This document shows positions 8,901 through 15,048 of a stretch of 26,198 nucleotides of DNA, one piece after another. Positions within the stretch are counted from its first letter, which is position 1; every line of letters starts with the position of its first letter. The position numbers and the translations under genes were made by a program. The stretch comes from Bacteroidaceae bacterium (GTDB taxonomy: Bacteria > Bacteroidota > Bacteroidia > Bacteroidales > Bacteroidaceae): assembly GCA_017633615.1 (NCBI GenBank), contig JAGBPB010000092.1, positions 1 through 26,198 on the forward strand, in the 5' to 3' direction. Below the pieces are notes generated by a model. It searched no databases. It was given only the letters and a program-made list of their open reading frames with translations, and was not told where the DNA came from.

Positions 8901-9314
8901 GGAAGTCTTGAAAAGGTTAAGATTGCCGTGATAGGCACAGCCGGCTCAACAACCGTGTCAGCCGATGCAGCCAAGGGCAGCAGCACCATAGCCGTAGCCA
9001 GTTCACAGGCATTCCAGGTAGGCCAGCTCATCAACATAGGTTCTGAGACCTATACCATAGCCTCTATCCAGGCTGTTCCGCGCCGCGGATTCGGATTCGG
9101 CGGATTTGGAGGATTCGGCGGCCGTGGTGGTCAGCAGCAGCCGGTTGAACCGGACAAGATAACACTTACCGAGGGCCTCAAAACCGATGTTGCAAGCGGT
9201 GAGTATCTTACCGGAACCGGAATTACACTGGGTGCTCCTGTAACCAAGGACCACGGTGCAGGTGACGCATTCACCGCATCAGTGGCAACACCGGGCAAGC
9301 CTAACATCCAGTAA
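5946..9314 (+). CDS. Modular GH54 alpha-L-arabinofuranosidase (AbfB-type) with lamin-tail domain
   Basis: A 1122-residue secreted protein with a signal sequence (1 to about 27). Residues 37-350 match the AbfB catalytic domain closely: GPCDVYAKGSAPCVAAHSTT, ITILYDQSGKENHL, CCFDYGNAET and GGDNSNGSSGTFYEGAMT. The expected nucleophile is Glu220 and the acid/base Asp327. Cysteine pairs Cys40/50, Cys105/110 and adjacent Cys200-Cys201 have the same spacing as the disulfides known in fungal AbfB, including its rare vicinal pair. The AbfB arabinose-binding CBM42 is not evident. Instead there follow a NEW3-like beta domain (about 365-470), a lamin-tail domain (about 486-590, INEFRI...FIELYNAG...DISGWSL), five repeats starting near residues 562, 642, 700, 958 and 1007, a Gln-rich patch, and three Gly/Phe-rich stretches. 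It should release arabinose from arabinoxylan or arabinan. No type IX sorting tail is recognised. Confidence 0.87.
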   Translation: MKKSRILLILVGALCAPAIIATVAIAAGDSRIPERPEGPCDVYAKGSAPCVAAHSTTRALYKNYDGPLYQVMRQSDGKTLDIGIVQPSAGDPGGYADAAAQDRFCKDTYCWITILYDQSGKENHLVQAPRGGFSGQAMGGFNNVPMADWAPVTIMGHKVYGIFITAGMGLRWNDAHGTAVDDQAEGQYWVINGHHYNTGCCFDYGNAETDSRDDGDGTMETTYYGNQPSWYHGQAPGPWIMTDQENNLVGCVNPDPNDKYCADLPSISWRFVTATADGEPHHWRSMGGNAQGGNLQIMYDGGRIQNPRSSYDPMRKQGAILLGNGGDNSNGSSGTFYEGAMTAPGTFPTIETNQAVQANIVAAGYDVSMLSISASNKIDKPNLLQTFAPKTTQNVTVTFTNTTGKPIEDLELRVLTPKRWKSVAEGTNSKTRKIGYTVEPGQTVVVQFAVTSGKKQFNGDLTAWARWNRNKIQLTSAEKVRNVESVKINEFRIADGSGNQTNSFIELYNAGENPVDISGWSLTHHAVNLPYFSSIDIPSGTKLAPKTFYLLGISNSGLSVDAAKGDNVIYVRNVTGIETGHEITIGTGRDAEKRTVKAVIQPQAQQQQQQPQGFGGFRGAGPAGAPTTVWQPLPEGPVITIPAGSNNIPVTSTNGFVEGQKMAIGYGSTYPAVSNSLEKYEVVTITKVGKPGTQAWLAVDARKGDTNIKVTSTQNITAGDKIRLDIDSEGHGIEWVTVKSVGTQSSRGSNNGPLGPNDNPGTGLELEEPLKFDHSANMPFAVNGTGITFEPATKFDHSSNEPVLPLIYAIELDKALSKKHAINSVVLDAQVENAGYHGCVEADLLFGGPTLDASRGNMTLRNGKGLIVDAVNYGGVVDPWLSEGYHGDSGAGAEGAYASVPQTGRGGFGFGFGGFGAAPATGSAAGPDLSSGRYPDGYDTDDNKLDFHAGQSMTISAPVKAGQNNIKVASIQNLSIGQTMYLGSAGSLEKVKIAVIGTAGSTTVSADAAKGSSTIAVASSQAFQVGQLINIGSETYTIASIQAVPRRGFGFGGFGGFGGRGGQQQPVEPDKITLTEGLKTDVASGEYLTGTGITLGAPVTKDHGAGDAFTASVATPGKPNIQ

Positions 9315-9319
9315 TCCTG

Positions 9320-10471
9320 ATGAGTAAGGATACCGGGACAATGAGAAAGACAATGGTGGCGCTGGCTGCCATTGTCCTTCTTTTATCCGTAGTTTTGTGT
9401 ATCCACTCCATTTCAGGACACGGTCTTATAGGCTGCAGCCAGGGTACAAGTTGCAACGCGGTCCTGGGCAGCAAATGGTCTTTCCTGTTTGGTATAGTTC
9501 CTGTCAGTGCTCTTGCTGTAGGAGTATGGATTGCATATCTGATATGCATAACTCTTTATAACCGTAATGCCGACCCAGAACTGAAACGTTTCCTGTGCCG
9601 CATACTGCAGGTTCTATCCGGTGCTGTAGCAGGCAGTGCGCTGTGGTTCATCTGGCTGCAGAGCCATATGATAAAGGCCTTTTGCCCCTACTGCATGACA
9701 GCCCACATTCTGGGATTGATATTATCAGTTCTAACCGTAATCTGGTGCATTAGGCAAAAGGCTGGACACACAATACTAAACATAAGTCTTGGCTTGATAA
9801 TGGCTGTAGCACTGGCTATAGTCCAGTTAACCACCACCCCGCTCACGCTTGCCGAGCGCGGATTTACCCAGGAACCTCTGCCTGAACTCTGCGCTCAGGA
9901 ACTGCCTGTGACAGGTGATCCCGATGCCCCGCACGTAATATCCCTGCTCTTTGACTGGCAATGCTCCCATTGCCGTGAGGTACATGGCATGCTGCCCGAT
10001 GTGGTTGACCGCTTACAGGGCAAGGTGGCATTCATGCTCTGCCCCATCTCACTAAGCCGTCAATGCAACCCGCTCATACCGCAGGGTAACACCGACCGCT
10101 TTACAGGCTCCTGCCAGCTGCTCCACATAGGACTAGCCTTATGGCGCACCGATCCGATAGCCTACTCCAGCTATGAAGAGTGGTACTGGGGAGACCCTTC
10201 AAAAGGATGGAATCCACCGGGAGTGGAGGATGCTACAGCGTATGCATCAAACCTCATTGGAGCCGAGAGACTGGAATCGGCCATGAAAGACCCATGGATA
10301 GAGAGTTACATGCAGACCGTTCTGCAGATATTCTCACGCACGTCATCCGGCGGACACTCTGCTGTACCACGCATGATTTACAGAAACAACTGGCTTATAC
10401 CTGAGGCCGATGATGCCGCAGGCCTTACAACACTTGTAGAATCACTGATTAATCAGAAGCCCAGCAACTGA
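9320..10471 (+). CDS. VKOR-thioredoxin fusion, disulfide bond formation
   Basis: A 383-residue membrane protein. The N-terminal half has five or so membrane segments and the four VKOR cysteines: Cys39 and Cys45 in the loop (GCSQGTSCNAVLGSKWS) and the CxxC Cys122/Cys125 (FCPYCMTAH). A linker follows, then a thioredoxin/DsbA-like domain from about 195 with FDWQCSHC (Cys215/Cys218). In bacteria such fusions replace DsbA plus DsbB: the periplasmic Trx domain oxidises substrate cysteines and VKOR passes electrons to quinone. The ATG at 9320 is 5 nt after the GH54 stop, so co-transcription is very likely; a second ATG at 9341 is a possible start. Its 3' end overlaps the convergent thioesterase gene by 19 nt. 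Confidence 0.88.
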   Translation: MSKDTGTMRKTMVALAAIVLLLSVVLCIHSISGHGLIGCSQGTSCNAVLGSKWSFLFGIVPVSALAVGVWIAYLICITLYNRNADPELKRFLCRILQVLSGAVAGSALWFIWLQSHMIKAFCPYCMTAHILGLILSVLTVIWCIRQKAGHTILNISLGLIMAVALAIVQLTTTPLTLAERGFTQEPLPELCAQELPVTGDPDAPHVISLLFDWQCSHCREVHGMLPDVVDRLQGKVAFMLCPISLSRQCNPLIPQGNTDRFTGSCQLLHIGLALWRTDPIAYSSYEEWYWGDPSKGWNPPGVEDATAYASNLIGAERLESAMKDPWIESYMQTVLQIFSRTSSGGHSAVPRMIYRNNWLIPEADDAAGLTTLVESLINQKPSN

Positions 10472-10848
10472 GCCACTTCATCACCCTTGCTTATACGGCC
10501 GTTCACCACGCTCACCACGGTAACTATGGCGCTGATGCAGAGTTTCATGTCTGATTTGCGGTAGATGTCCTGATCAAAGATGAAACGTGCGCCCTCGCGG
10601 TGAAGATTGAGGCATGAAACAAACTCCTCTTGCCCGTGAAGAGGAGTCTTGTACTTTATTTTAATCTCCGAGAGCATTACATCAATACCTTCGTTATGCC
10701 ACTGCTGGAATGACTGGGCACGGCTCTGGAGCCACTTATGACGGGTATACTCCAGATAGTGCTGGTAATTGGCGTTATTGACTACACCCTGCAGATCACA
10801 TTCGTAATCACGGGTTTCAAGCTCGGTTGTAAACAGATAATCTTTCAT
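10453..10848 (-). CDS. Hotdog-fold acyl-CoA thioesterase (YbgC/4HBT family)
   Basis: A 131-residue cytoplasmic protein. RDYECDLQGVVNNANYQHYLEYTRHKWL (residues about 13-40, here only described in part) carries the D-x-Q-G-V-V-N-N-A-x-Y signature of 4-hydroxybenzoyl-CoA thioesterase-like enzymes, with the Asp as catalytic residue. The length is normal for the family. The substrate is probably a short or aromatic acyl-CoA, or an acyl-ACP; this cannot be read from the sequence. It is the second gene of a leftward pair, 30 nt behind the kinase-like gene, and its stop codon lies within the 3' end of the VKOR gene on the other strand. Confidence 0.88.
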   Translation of the reverse strand: MKDYLFTTELETRDYECDLQGVVNNANYQHYLEYTRHKWLQSRAQSFQQWHNEGIDVMLSEIKIKYKTPLHGQEEFVSCLNLHREGARFIFDQDIYRKSDMKLCISAIVTVVSVVNGRISKGDEVAQLLGF

Positions 10849-10878
10849 AGCACCACAAAGGTAGTGCTTTTGGGAACA

Positions 10879-11526
10879 TTATTTGCCTATATGCTTGAGG
10901 ATAATATCTACGGCTTCTTCCTCAGTCTTTCCCTCCATGGAGATTACAAGGTCGTAATTGCGGGTATCATAGCGGCTTGCACCGGTATGACGGTTGACAT
11001 AGTCCTCACACAACTTGTCAACCTCCTTTACGAATTTCTCGGCTTCGGCCTTTGAGGCTATTCCTTTCTTCTTCATGACTCTCTCCACACGGCTCTCCAG
11101 GGGAGACTGAATCCAGATGTGAAGATGATTGGGATGGTCCTTGAATGTGACAAAGCTGCAACGTCCCACTACCACGCATGACTCGGCATCGGCTATACCT
11201 TTAAGTATCTCCTGCTCGGTCCTGAATTTCTGGTCAGTATCATTCTTTTCGGGGATAGGGACGTTCGGCAGATTATCATAGATGGAGACTGCAAAACCGC
11301 CGTCCAGCTCAACGATCTTTTTCAGATCCGGCCACCAGGTACGCTTTTTTGACTTGAGACTCTCTATTTTCTCGTCGTTCAGGCCCTCCTTGTCCTCAAG
11401 TGACTGTAAATGAGCCCTGTCATAGAAAGGTACACCCAGTTTTTCAGCCAGTTTCTTGGCCACGGTCTTTCCGCCTGAACCCAATTCACGATTAATTGTA
11501 ATGACATACTTGTTTGATAGCTTCAT
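10879..11526 (-). CDS. Cytidylate kinase-like P-loop protein
   Basis: A 215-residue protein beginning with INRELGSGGKTVAKKLAEKLG (about residues 11-30), a P-loop of the GSGGKT type found in the cytidylate kinase-like (AAA_26) family. YDRAHL follows, then a charged insertion with KKRTWWPDLKK, VVGRCSFV, and R-rich lid-type segments (ESRVERVMKKKGI). It differs from true CMP kinase (Cmk), and the physiological role of this family is poorly known; nucleoside or nucleotide phosphorylation is only suggested by the fold. It is the first gene of the leftward pair and has a good promoter match 24 nt upstream. Confidence 0.82.
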   Translation of the reverse strand: MKLSNKYVITINRELGSGGKTVAKKLAEKLGVPFYDRAHLQSLEDKEGLNDEKIESLKSKKRTWWPDLKKIVELDGGFAVSIYDNLPNVPIPEKNDTDQKFRTEQEILKGIADAESCVVVGRCSFVTFKDHPNHLHIWIQSPLESRVERVMKKKGIASKAEAEKFVKEVDKLCEDYVNRHTGASRYDTRNYDLVISMEGKTEEEAVDIILKHIGK

Positions 11527-11549
11527 AAAAATTCAATTTGGTATTTCCA

Positions 11550-11581
11550 CAAATATAAAGGATCTTTTCACATTTATCAAC
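11550..11581 (-). promoter_or_regulatory. Bacteroidetes promoter for the kinase-thioesterase pair
   Basis: On the minus strand 11557-11550 reads TATATTTG (-7), and 11581-11578 reads GTTG at a 20-nt spacing, a fair -33 match. The ATG at 11526 is 23 nt downstream. Confidence 0.65.
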
Positions 11582-11613
11582 ACTTCGACCAAATTTTTTA
11601 TTTGCAGTTATCA

Positions 11614-11661
11614 TTCGGGCTTGGCCCGAATCGGCCGGAGGCCGCCTTTCGCGGAGCGAAA
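11614..11661. repeat. Three tandem short hairpins
   Basis: Three perfect stems sit side by side, each with a 3-nt loop: TTCGGGC-TTG-GCCCGAA (11614-11630), CGGCC-GGA-GGCCG (11632-11644) and TTTCGC-GGA-GCGAAA (11647-11661). They are GC-rich in an AT-rich intergenic setting between divergent promoters. They may be a REP/BIME-like element or a transcription insulator. No T-tract follows, so an ordinary terminator is less likely. Confidence 0.65.
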
Positions 11662-11671
11662 TAAAACTTTC

Positions 11672-11728
11672 TTCATTCAGGGCGTTTACAATCTGGAAAG
11701 TTTGCACTATCTTTGTGCCCTGAATGAA
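11672..11728. repeat. 12-bp inverted repeat framing the thiamine promoter
   Basis: TTCATTCAGGGC (11672-11683) and GCCCTGAATGAA (11717-11728) are perfect complements. The 33 nt between them contain the -33 and -7 elements of the TPP-riboswitch transcript. The right arm covers the expected transcription start and runs into the riboswitch base stem. Confidence 0.75.
11685..11715 (+). promoter_or_regulatory. Promoter of the thiamine-uptake operon
   Basis: TATCTTTG at 11708-11715 fits the Bacteroidetes -7 consensus exactly. TTTA at 11685-11688, 19 nt upstream, is one base from the TTTG -33 box. Transcription would start around 11720, just before the riboswitch. Confidence 0.7.
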
Positions 11729-11805
11729 AGGGGGTGCCCCGCGGGGGCTGAGATTATACCCTATGAACCTGATCCGGACAGTGCCGGCGGAGGGATTGGA
11801 TTTCA
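11725..11805 (+). promoter_or_regulatory. TPP (THI-box) riboswitch
   Basis: The conserved TPP aptamer blocks appear in order: GGGGGTGCC, then GGGGCTGAGA with the conserved CTGAGA, ACCC, then GAACCTGATC (pyrophosphate-sensing side), CGGACAGTGCCGG as a short hairpin, and GGAGGGA. TGAAA at 11725-11729 and TTTCA at 11801-11805 can close the base stem. The aptamer sits about 48 nt ahead of the TonB receptor ATG, with no clear terminator between, so control of translation initiation is more likely than termination. High TPP should switch off the downstream genes. Confidence 0.95.
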
Positions 11806-11852
11806 AAAAACTGGTGTACCCTTTTTCATTTGGATTAACTAATTAAATCTAT

Positions 11853-14327
11853 ATGAAGAAGGTATTTTTTTTGTCCTTAACCCTGTTGACAGGCCTTGCA
11901 GCAAAGGCCAGTGTTGAAAACCTTGTGTCCGACGCCGATTCCCTGCGTCTGGAGCAGCTTAATGAAGTGGTAATAGACGGTGTTCGTGCCCATGAAAACG
12001 AACCGTTTGCAGTAACAAACATTGATCGTAGCGACCTGGACAGTTATTCCAAGAACGGCCGCGAACTGCCATACCTGTTTTCACGCACCCCGGGCGTAAT
12101 CTCCTGGAGTGACAACGGTACGGGCATCGGAACCACATACATGCGCATACGCGGTGCAGCCGATTCACGTATCAACGTAACCCTGGACGGTGTCGCACTC
12201 AACTCACCTGAGGACCAGTGCGTTTTTTGGGCCAATATGAACAGTTACGCATCCCTGCTTGGCAGCGCACAGATTCAGCGCGGCCTTGGCACATCAACCG
12301 TAGGTGACGGCGCGTTCGGAGGCTCGGTTGCCCTGACAAGCAAGCTGCCCAACCCGGAGAAAAGCGCCGAGCTGACCGCGTCATACGGCTCATTCAACAC
12401 CCTGCGCCTGGGTGGTTCATTCTCAACCGGAACAATTCTGAACAGCATTATTATAGACGGTGCATACCATATGACTCAGACCGACGGATTCATGCATGGA
12501 ACCCAGGGCAAAGCCGGAAGTTACTACGGAGGCCTTCTTTGGACCCCTGGTGACAACTTCATGATCCGTTACCGCAACATAGGCAACTTTGAGAACACCG
12601 GCCAGGCCTGGAATGGTATAACCGCCGGAAACGATGACTCCAGCCTTATGGACGGAATGTACCTGGGCAATACAGGCATCAAGGAGTACATTGATATATA
12701 TCAAGCAGGTCTGGGCCAGTACAACAGCCTCTACGAGTATCTTGACTATGATGCTGACAACTGGGTTTTTGTTAAGGATGCTGACGGCAATTACGTGACC
12801 CACCGTTACCAGCTTACAGACGGTTCATACTGGGACCGCACAACCGATAACTTCTGGCAGGACCACAATATCCTGACACTGGCTTGGAACGTGAATGAAG
12901 CATTCACCACATCACTCACTGCCCACTATACATACGGTTACGGATACTATGAGGAGTTCCGTCCCAATAACAAGCTCAAGAAATTCGGACTCTCCAGTTT
13001 ACTCGATCCCAACGGGAATCCTATTGAGAGGGGTGATTTCATACGCAAAAAAGGCCTGGAGCAAAACACTTATGGGGCTATCTGGAACACCGCATACAAT
13101 GCCGGACGTCTGGATTTACGCAGCGGTGTGTCATTCCAGCAGTTCACGGGTAATCACTTCGGTTATCTTACATATACCAGTATCGAAGCCCTTCTTTTAA
13201 GCGATGCCAGATTTACCACCGGAGATTACAGATACTATGATTCCGATGCCACCAAGACCGATGCCAGCGCATACATCAAGGCCGGTTACGACATCACTGA
13301 CGGACTGCATGCATTTGCTGACATCCAGTTCCGCTACGTTAATTACAAGACTGACGGCTACAATGACAGGTTCATTGATAACGGTGACGGCACCTACTCA
13401 AACCACATGCTTGACATTGACAAAAAGTATAATTTCCTGAATGCCAAGGCTGGTTTGACATATACCATCGGCAACAGCCGCTTCCATGCCCTGGTTGCCA
13501 CCGCAGGCCGTGAGCCGGAGCGCAACAACTTTACCGACAATGGCAACTACCCTGCTCCCAACCCCGAGCATATGATTGACTATGAGGCTGGTTACACCTT
13601 CGCAGGCAGCATCTGGAATGCCGGAGTCAACTTCTACTACATGGATTACAAGGACCAGTTCGTCCAGACCGGCATGAAGAGTGACATAGGTGAGAACCTC
13701 ACTACCAACCTCAAGAACTCATACCGTACCGGCATAGAACTGACCGCTGCCGTAAGACCCCTTTCATGGTTGGAGTTTGAAGGCAATGCAGCACTCAGCC
13801 GGAACTATGTGAAAGACTTCAACGAGGTTATTGAAGACTGGCGTGACAAGTTCAAGGAGGGTGATCCAAAAAGAGAACAGGCCATGCAGGACTACCACAT
13901 TGACGGTAACGGCGACAAGCTTCGTGAAATCAAACACGAGGGCAAAAGCCCCCTGGCCTTCTCACCATCGGCCGTGCTTAACGGTTTCATAAATTTCAAC
14001 TTTGGTAATTTCAAGGCCTCATGGCATACAGGCTATGTAAGCCGTCAATATCTGGACAACACAGGCAACAATAACCGTTCTCTCCCCGCATACTCTCTCT
14101 CGGATCTCTCGTTCTCATATGCAATACCAATGAAAAAAGCTTTCAAGAGCATCGTGATAGGTGCAGACCTGAACAATGTACTGAACGCCCGCGTCGCAAC
14201 ATACGGCTGGGTATACTCAGCAGTTGATGAAAAAGACGGCTTTACACCTGACAACCGCTACTATCAGATAGGTTTCATTCCGGCCGCTCCCTTCAGCGCA
14301 TTGGGACACATAACACTTAAATTCTAA
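11853..14327 (+). CDS. TonB-dependent receptor, probable thiamine outer-membrane importer
   Basis: An 824-residue outer-membrane protein with a signal peptide (1 to about 19), a TonB-box-like stretch LNEVVIDG (36-43), and a plug domain (about 50-165) with YMRIRGAADSRINVTLDGV, the usual plug signature. A 22-strand type beta-barrel follows, rich in aromatic-ended strands, ending with a C-terminal Phe (GHITLKF) typical of outer-membrane barrels. It has no carboxypeptidase-like N-terminal extension, unlike polysaccharide-type SusC proteins. The TPP riboswitch in front and PnuT 6 nt behind indicate that it imports thiamine or a thiamine precursor; such TPP-controlled receptors are known in Bacteroidetes. 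Substrate specificity is inferred from context only. Confidence 0.9.
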   Translation: MKKVFFLSLTLLTGLAAKASVENLVSDADSLRLEQLNEVVIDGVRAHENEPFAVTNIDRSDLDSYSKNGRELPYLFSRTPGVISWSDNGTGIGTTYMRIRGAADSRINVTLDGVALNSPEDQCVFWANMNSYASLLGSAQIQRGLGTSTVGDGAFGGSVALTSKLPNPEKSAELTASYGSFNTLRLGGSFSTGTILNSIIIDGAYHMTQTDGFMHGTQGKAGSYYGGLLWTPGDNFMIRYRNIGNFENTGQAWNGITAGNDDSSLMDGMYLGNTGIKEYIDIYQAGLGQYNSLYEYLDYDADNWVFVKDADGNYVTHRYQLTDGSYWDRTTDNFWQDHNILTLAWNVNEAFTTSLTAHYTYGYGYYEEFRPNNKLKKFGLSSLLDPNGNPIERGDFIRKKGLEQNTYGAIWNTAYNAGRLDLRSGVSFQQFTGNHFGYLTYTSIEALLLSDARFTTGDYRYYDSDATKTDASAYIKAGYDITDGLHAFADIQFRYVNYKTDGYNDRFIDNGDGTYSNHMLDIDKKYNFLNAKAGLTYTIGNSRFHALVATAGREPERNNFTDNGNYPAPNPEHMIDYEAGYTFAGSIWNAGVNFYYMDYKDQFVQTGMKSDIGENLTTNLKNSYRTGIELTAAVRPLSWLEFEGNAALSRNYVKDFNEVIEDWRDKFKEGDPKREQAMQDYHIDGNGDKLREIKHEGKSPLAFSPSAVLNGFINFNFGNFKASWHTGYVSRQYLDNTGNNNRSLPAYSLSDLSFSYAIPMKKAFKSIVIGADLNNVLNARVATYGWVYSAVDEKDGFTPDNRYYQIGFIPAAPFSALGHITLKF

Positions 14328-14333
14328 AAGACA

Positions 14334-14960
14334 ATGTTATCCGATATCTGGTCATATATAGCCGGGCAGTTTACCGGCATGGATTTCTGGGACATCATCC
14401 AGACAGTGGGGCTTGTACTGAGTTTCATTTATCTGTGGCTTGAGTTCCACCAGAAACCACTCATGTGGATAATAAGCGCCATGTGCTCAATGATCTACGC
14501 CAGCGTCTATTTCCACAGCAAGATATATGCCGATATGGGATTCAGCTGCTTCAATATCTGCATGTGCGTTTACGGTTTTATAAAATGGCTCCATGGTGAC
14601 CGTAAACGCGCATCGCATGATATCACCTACCGTCATTTCCGTGCCGGAGAGTTCCTGGCTGTTCTGGGGGTATCGGCAGCCATCTGGACCGCAATATTCT
14701 GCATACTCCGTTTCCTTACTGATTCACCTGTTCCGGCACTTGATGCCCTGACTACCATGCTCAATATCATCGGTACATGGGTTCTGGCCCAGAAGATCAT
14801 TGAAGTATGGGGAATCTGGTTCCTGGTAAATGCCATATCGATCTATATTTATTGCCGCAGAGGACTGCATCTGAGCACTATCCTTCTCTACAGTTTCTAT
14901 CTTGGTGCATCGGTTTACGGCTATCTCAAATGGAAACTGAAAGGACACATGAGTGTGTGA
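14334..14960 (+). CDS. pnuT: PnuT-type thiamine transporter (PnuC family)
   Basis: A 208-residue inner-membrane protein with seven or so hydrophobic segments. The order of motifs fits the PnuC family: FIYLWLEFHQKPLMWIIS near the N-terminus, ADMGFSCFNICMCVYGFIKW in the middle, and WGIWFLVNAISIYIYCRRG followed by LYSFYLGASVYGYLKW at the end. PnuC proteins carry nicotinamide riboside by facilitated diffusion; the branch found behind TPP riboswitches (PnuT) carries thiamine. The position 6 nt after the TPP-controlled receptor supports PnuT. No thiamine pyrophosphokinase follows here, so the trapping step must be encoded elsewhere. Confidence 0.88.
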   Translation: MLSDIWSYIAGQFTGMDFWDIIQTVGLVLSFIYLWLEFHQKPLMWIISAMCSMIYASVYFHSKIYADMGFSCFNICMCVYGFIKWLHGDRKRASHDITYRHFRAGEFLAVLGVSAAIWTAIFCILRFLTDSPVPALDALTTMLNIIGTWVLAQKIIEVWGIWFLVNAISIYIYCRRGLHLSTILLYSFYLGASVYGYLKWKLKGHMSV

Positions 14961-15013
14961 AAATTGTTGATAACTTCTTGTTTCTGCCCGTCCGCATGCA
15001 CACATAATATAAG

Positions 15014-15021
15014 TACCTTTG
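15014..15021 (+). promoter_or_regulatory. Candidate -7 element for the PRTase-codB unit
   Basis: TACCTTTG fits TAnnTTTG and ends 27 nt before the ATG at 15049, within the 88-nt gap after pnuT. It suggests that the next four genes can be transcribed independently of the TPP riboswitch. No clear -33 box is visible. Confidence 0.5.
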
Positions 15022-15048
15022 AATTCCAGAATAAAGTATAGCATCACT

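Noticed and set aside
5946..9314. Type IX secretion substrate
   Set aside because: The last residues (ATPGKPNIQ) do not show the usual C-terminal sorting domain pattern.
11672..11728. Phase-variable invertible promoter
   Set aside because: The arms frame a promoter as in Bacteroides switches, but the 33-nt spacer is much shorter than known invertible segments and no invertase gene is in the window. It is kept only as an unexplained repeat.
15019..15048. TTG start for the PRTase-like protein
   Set aside because: It overlaps the TAnnTTTG promoter element, and the ATG at 15049 starts the more natural N-terminus.
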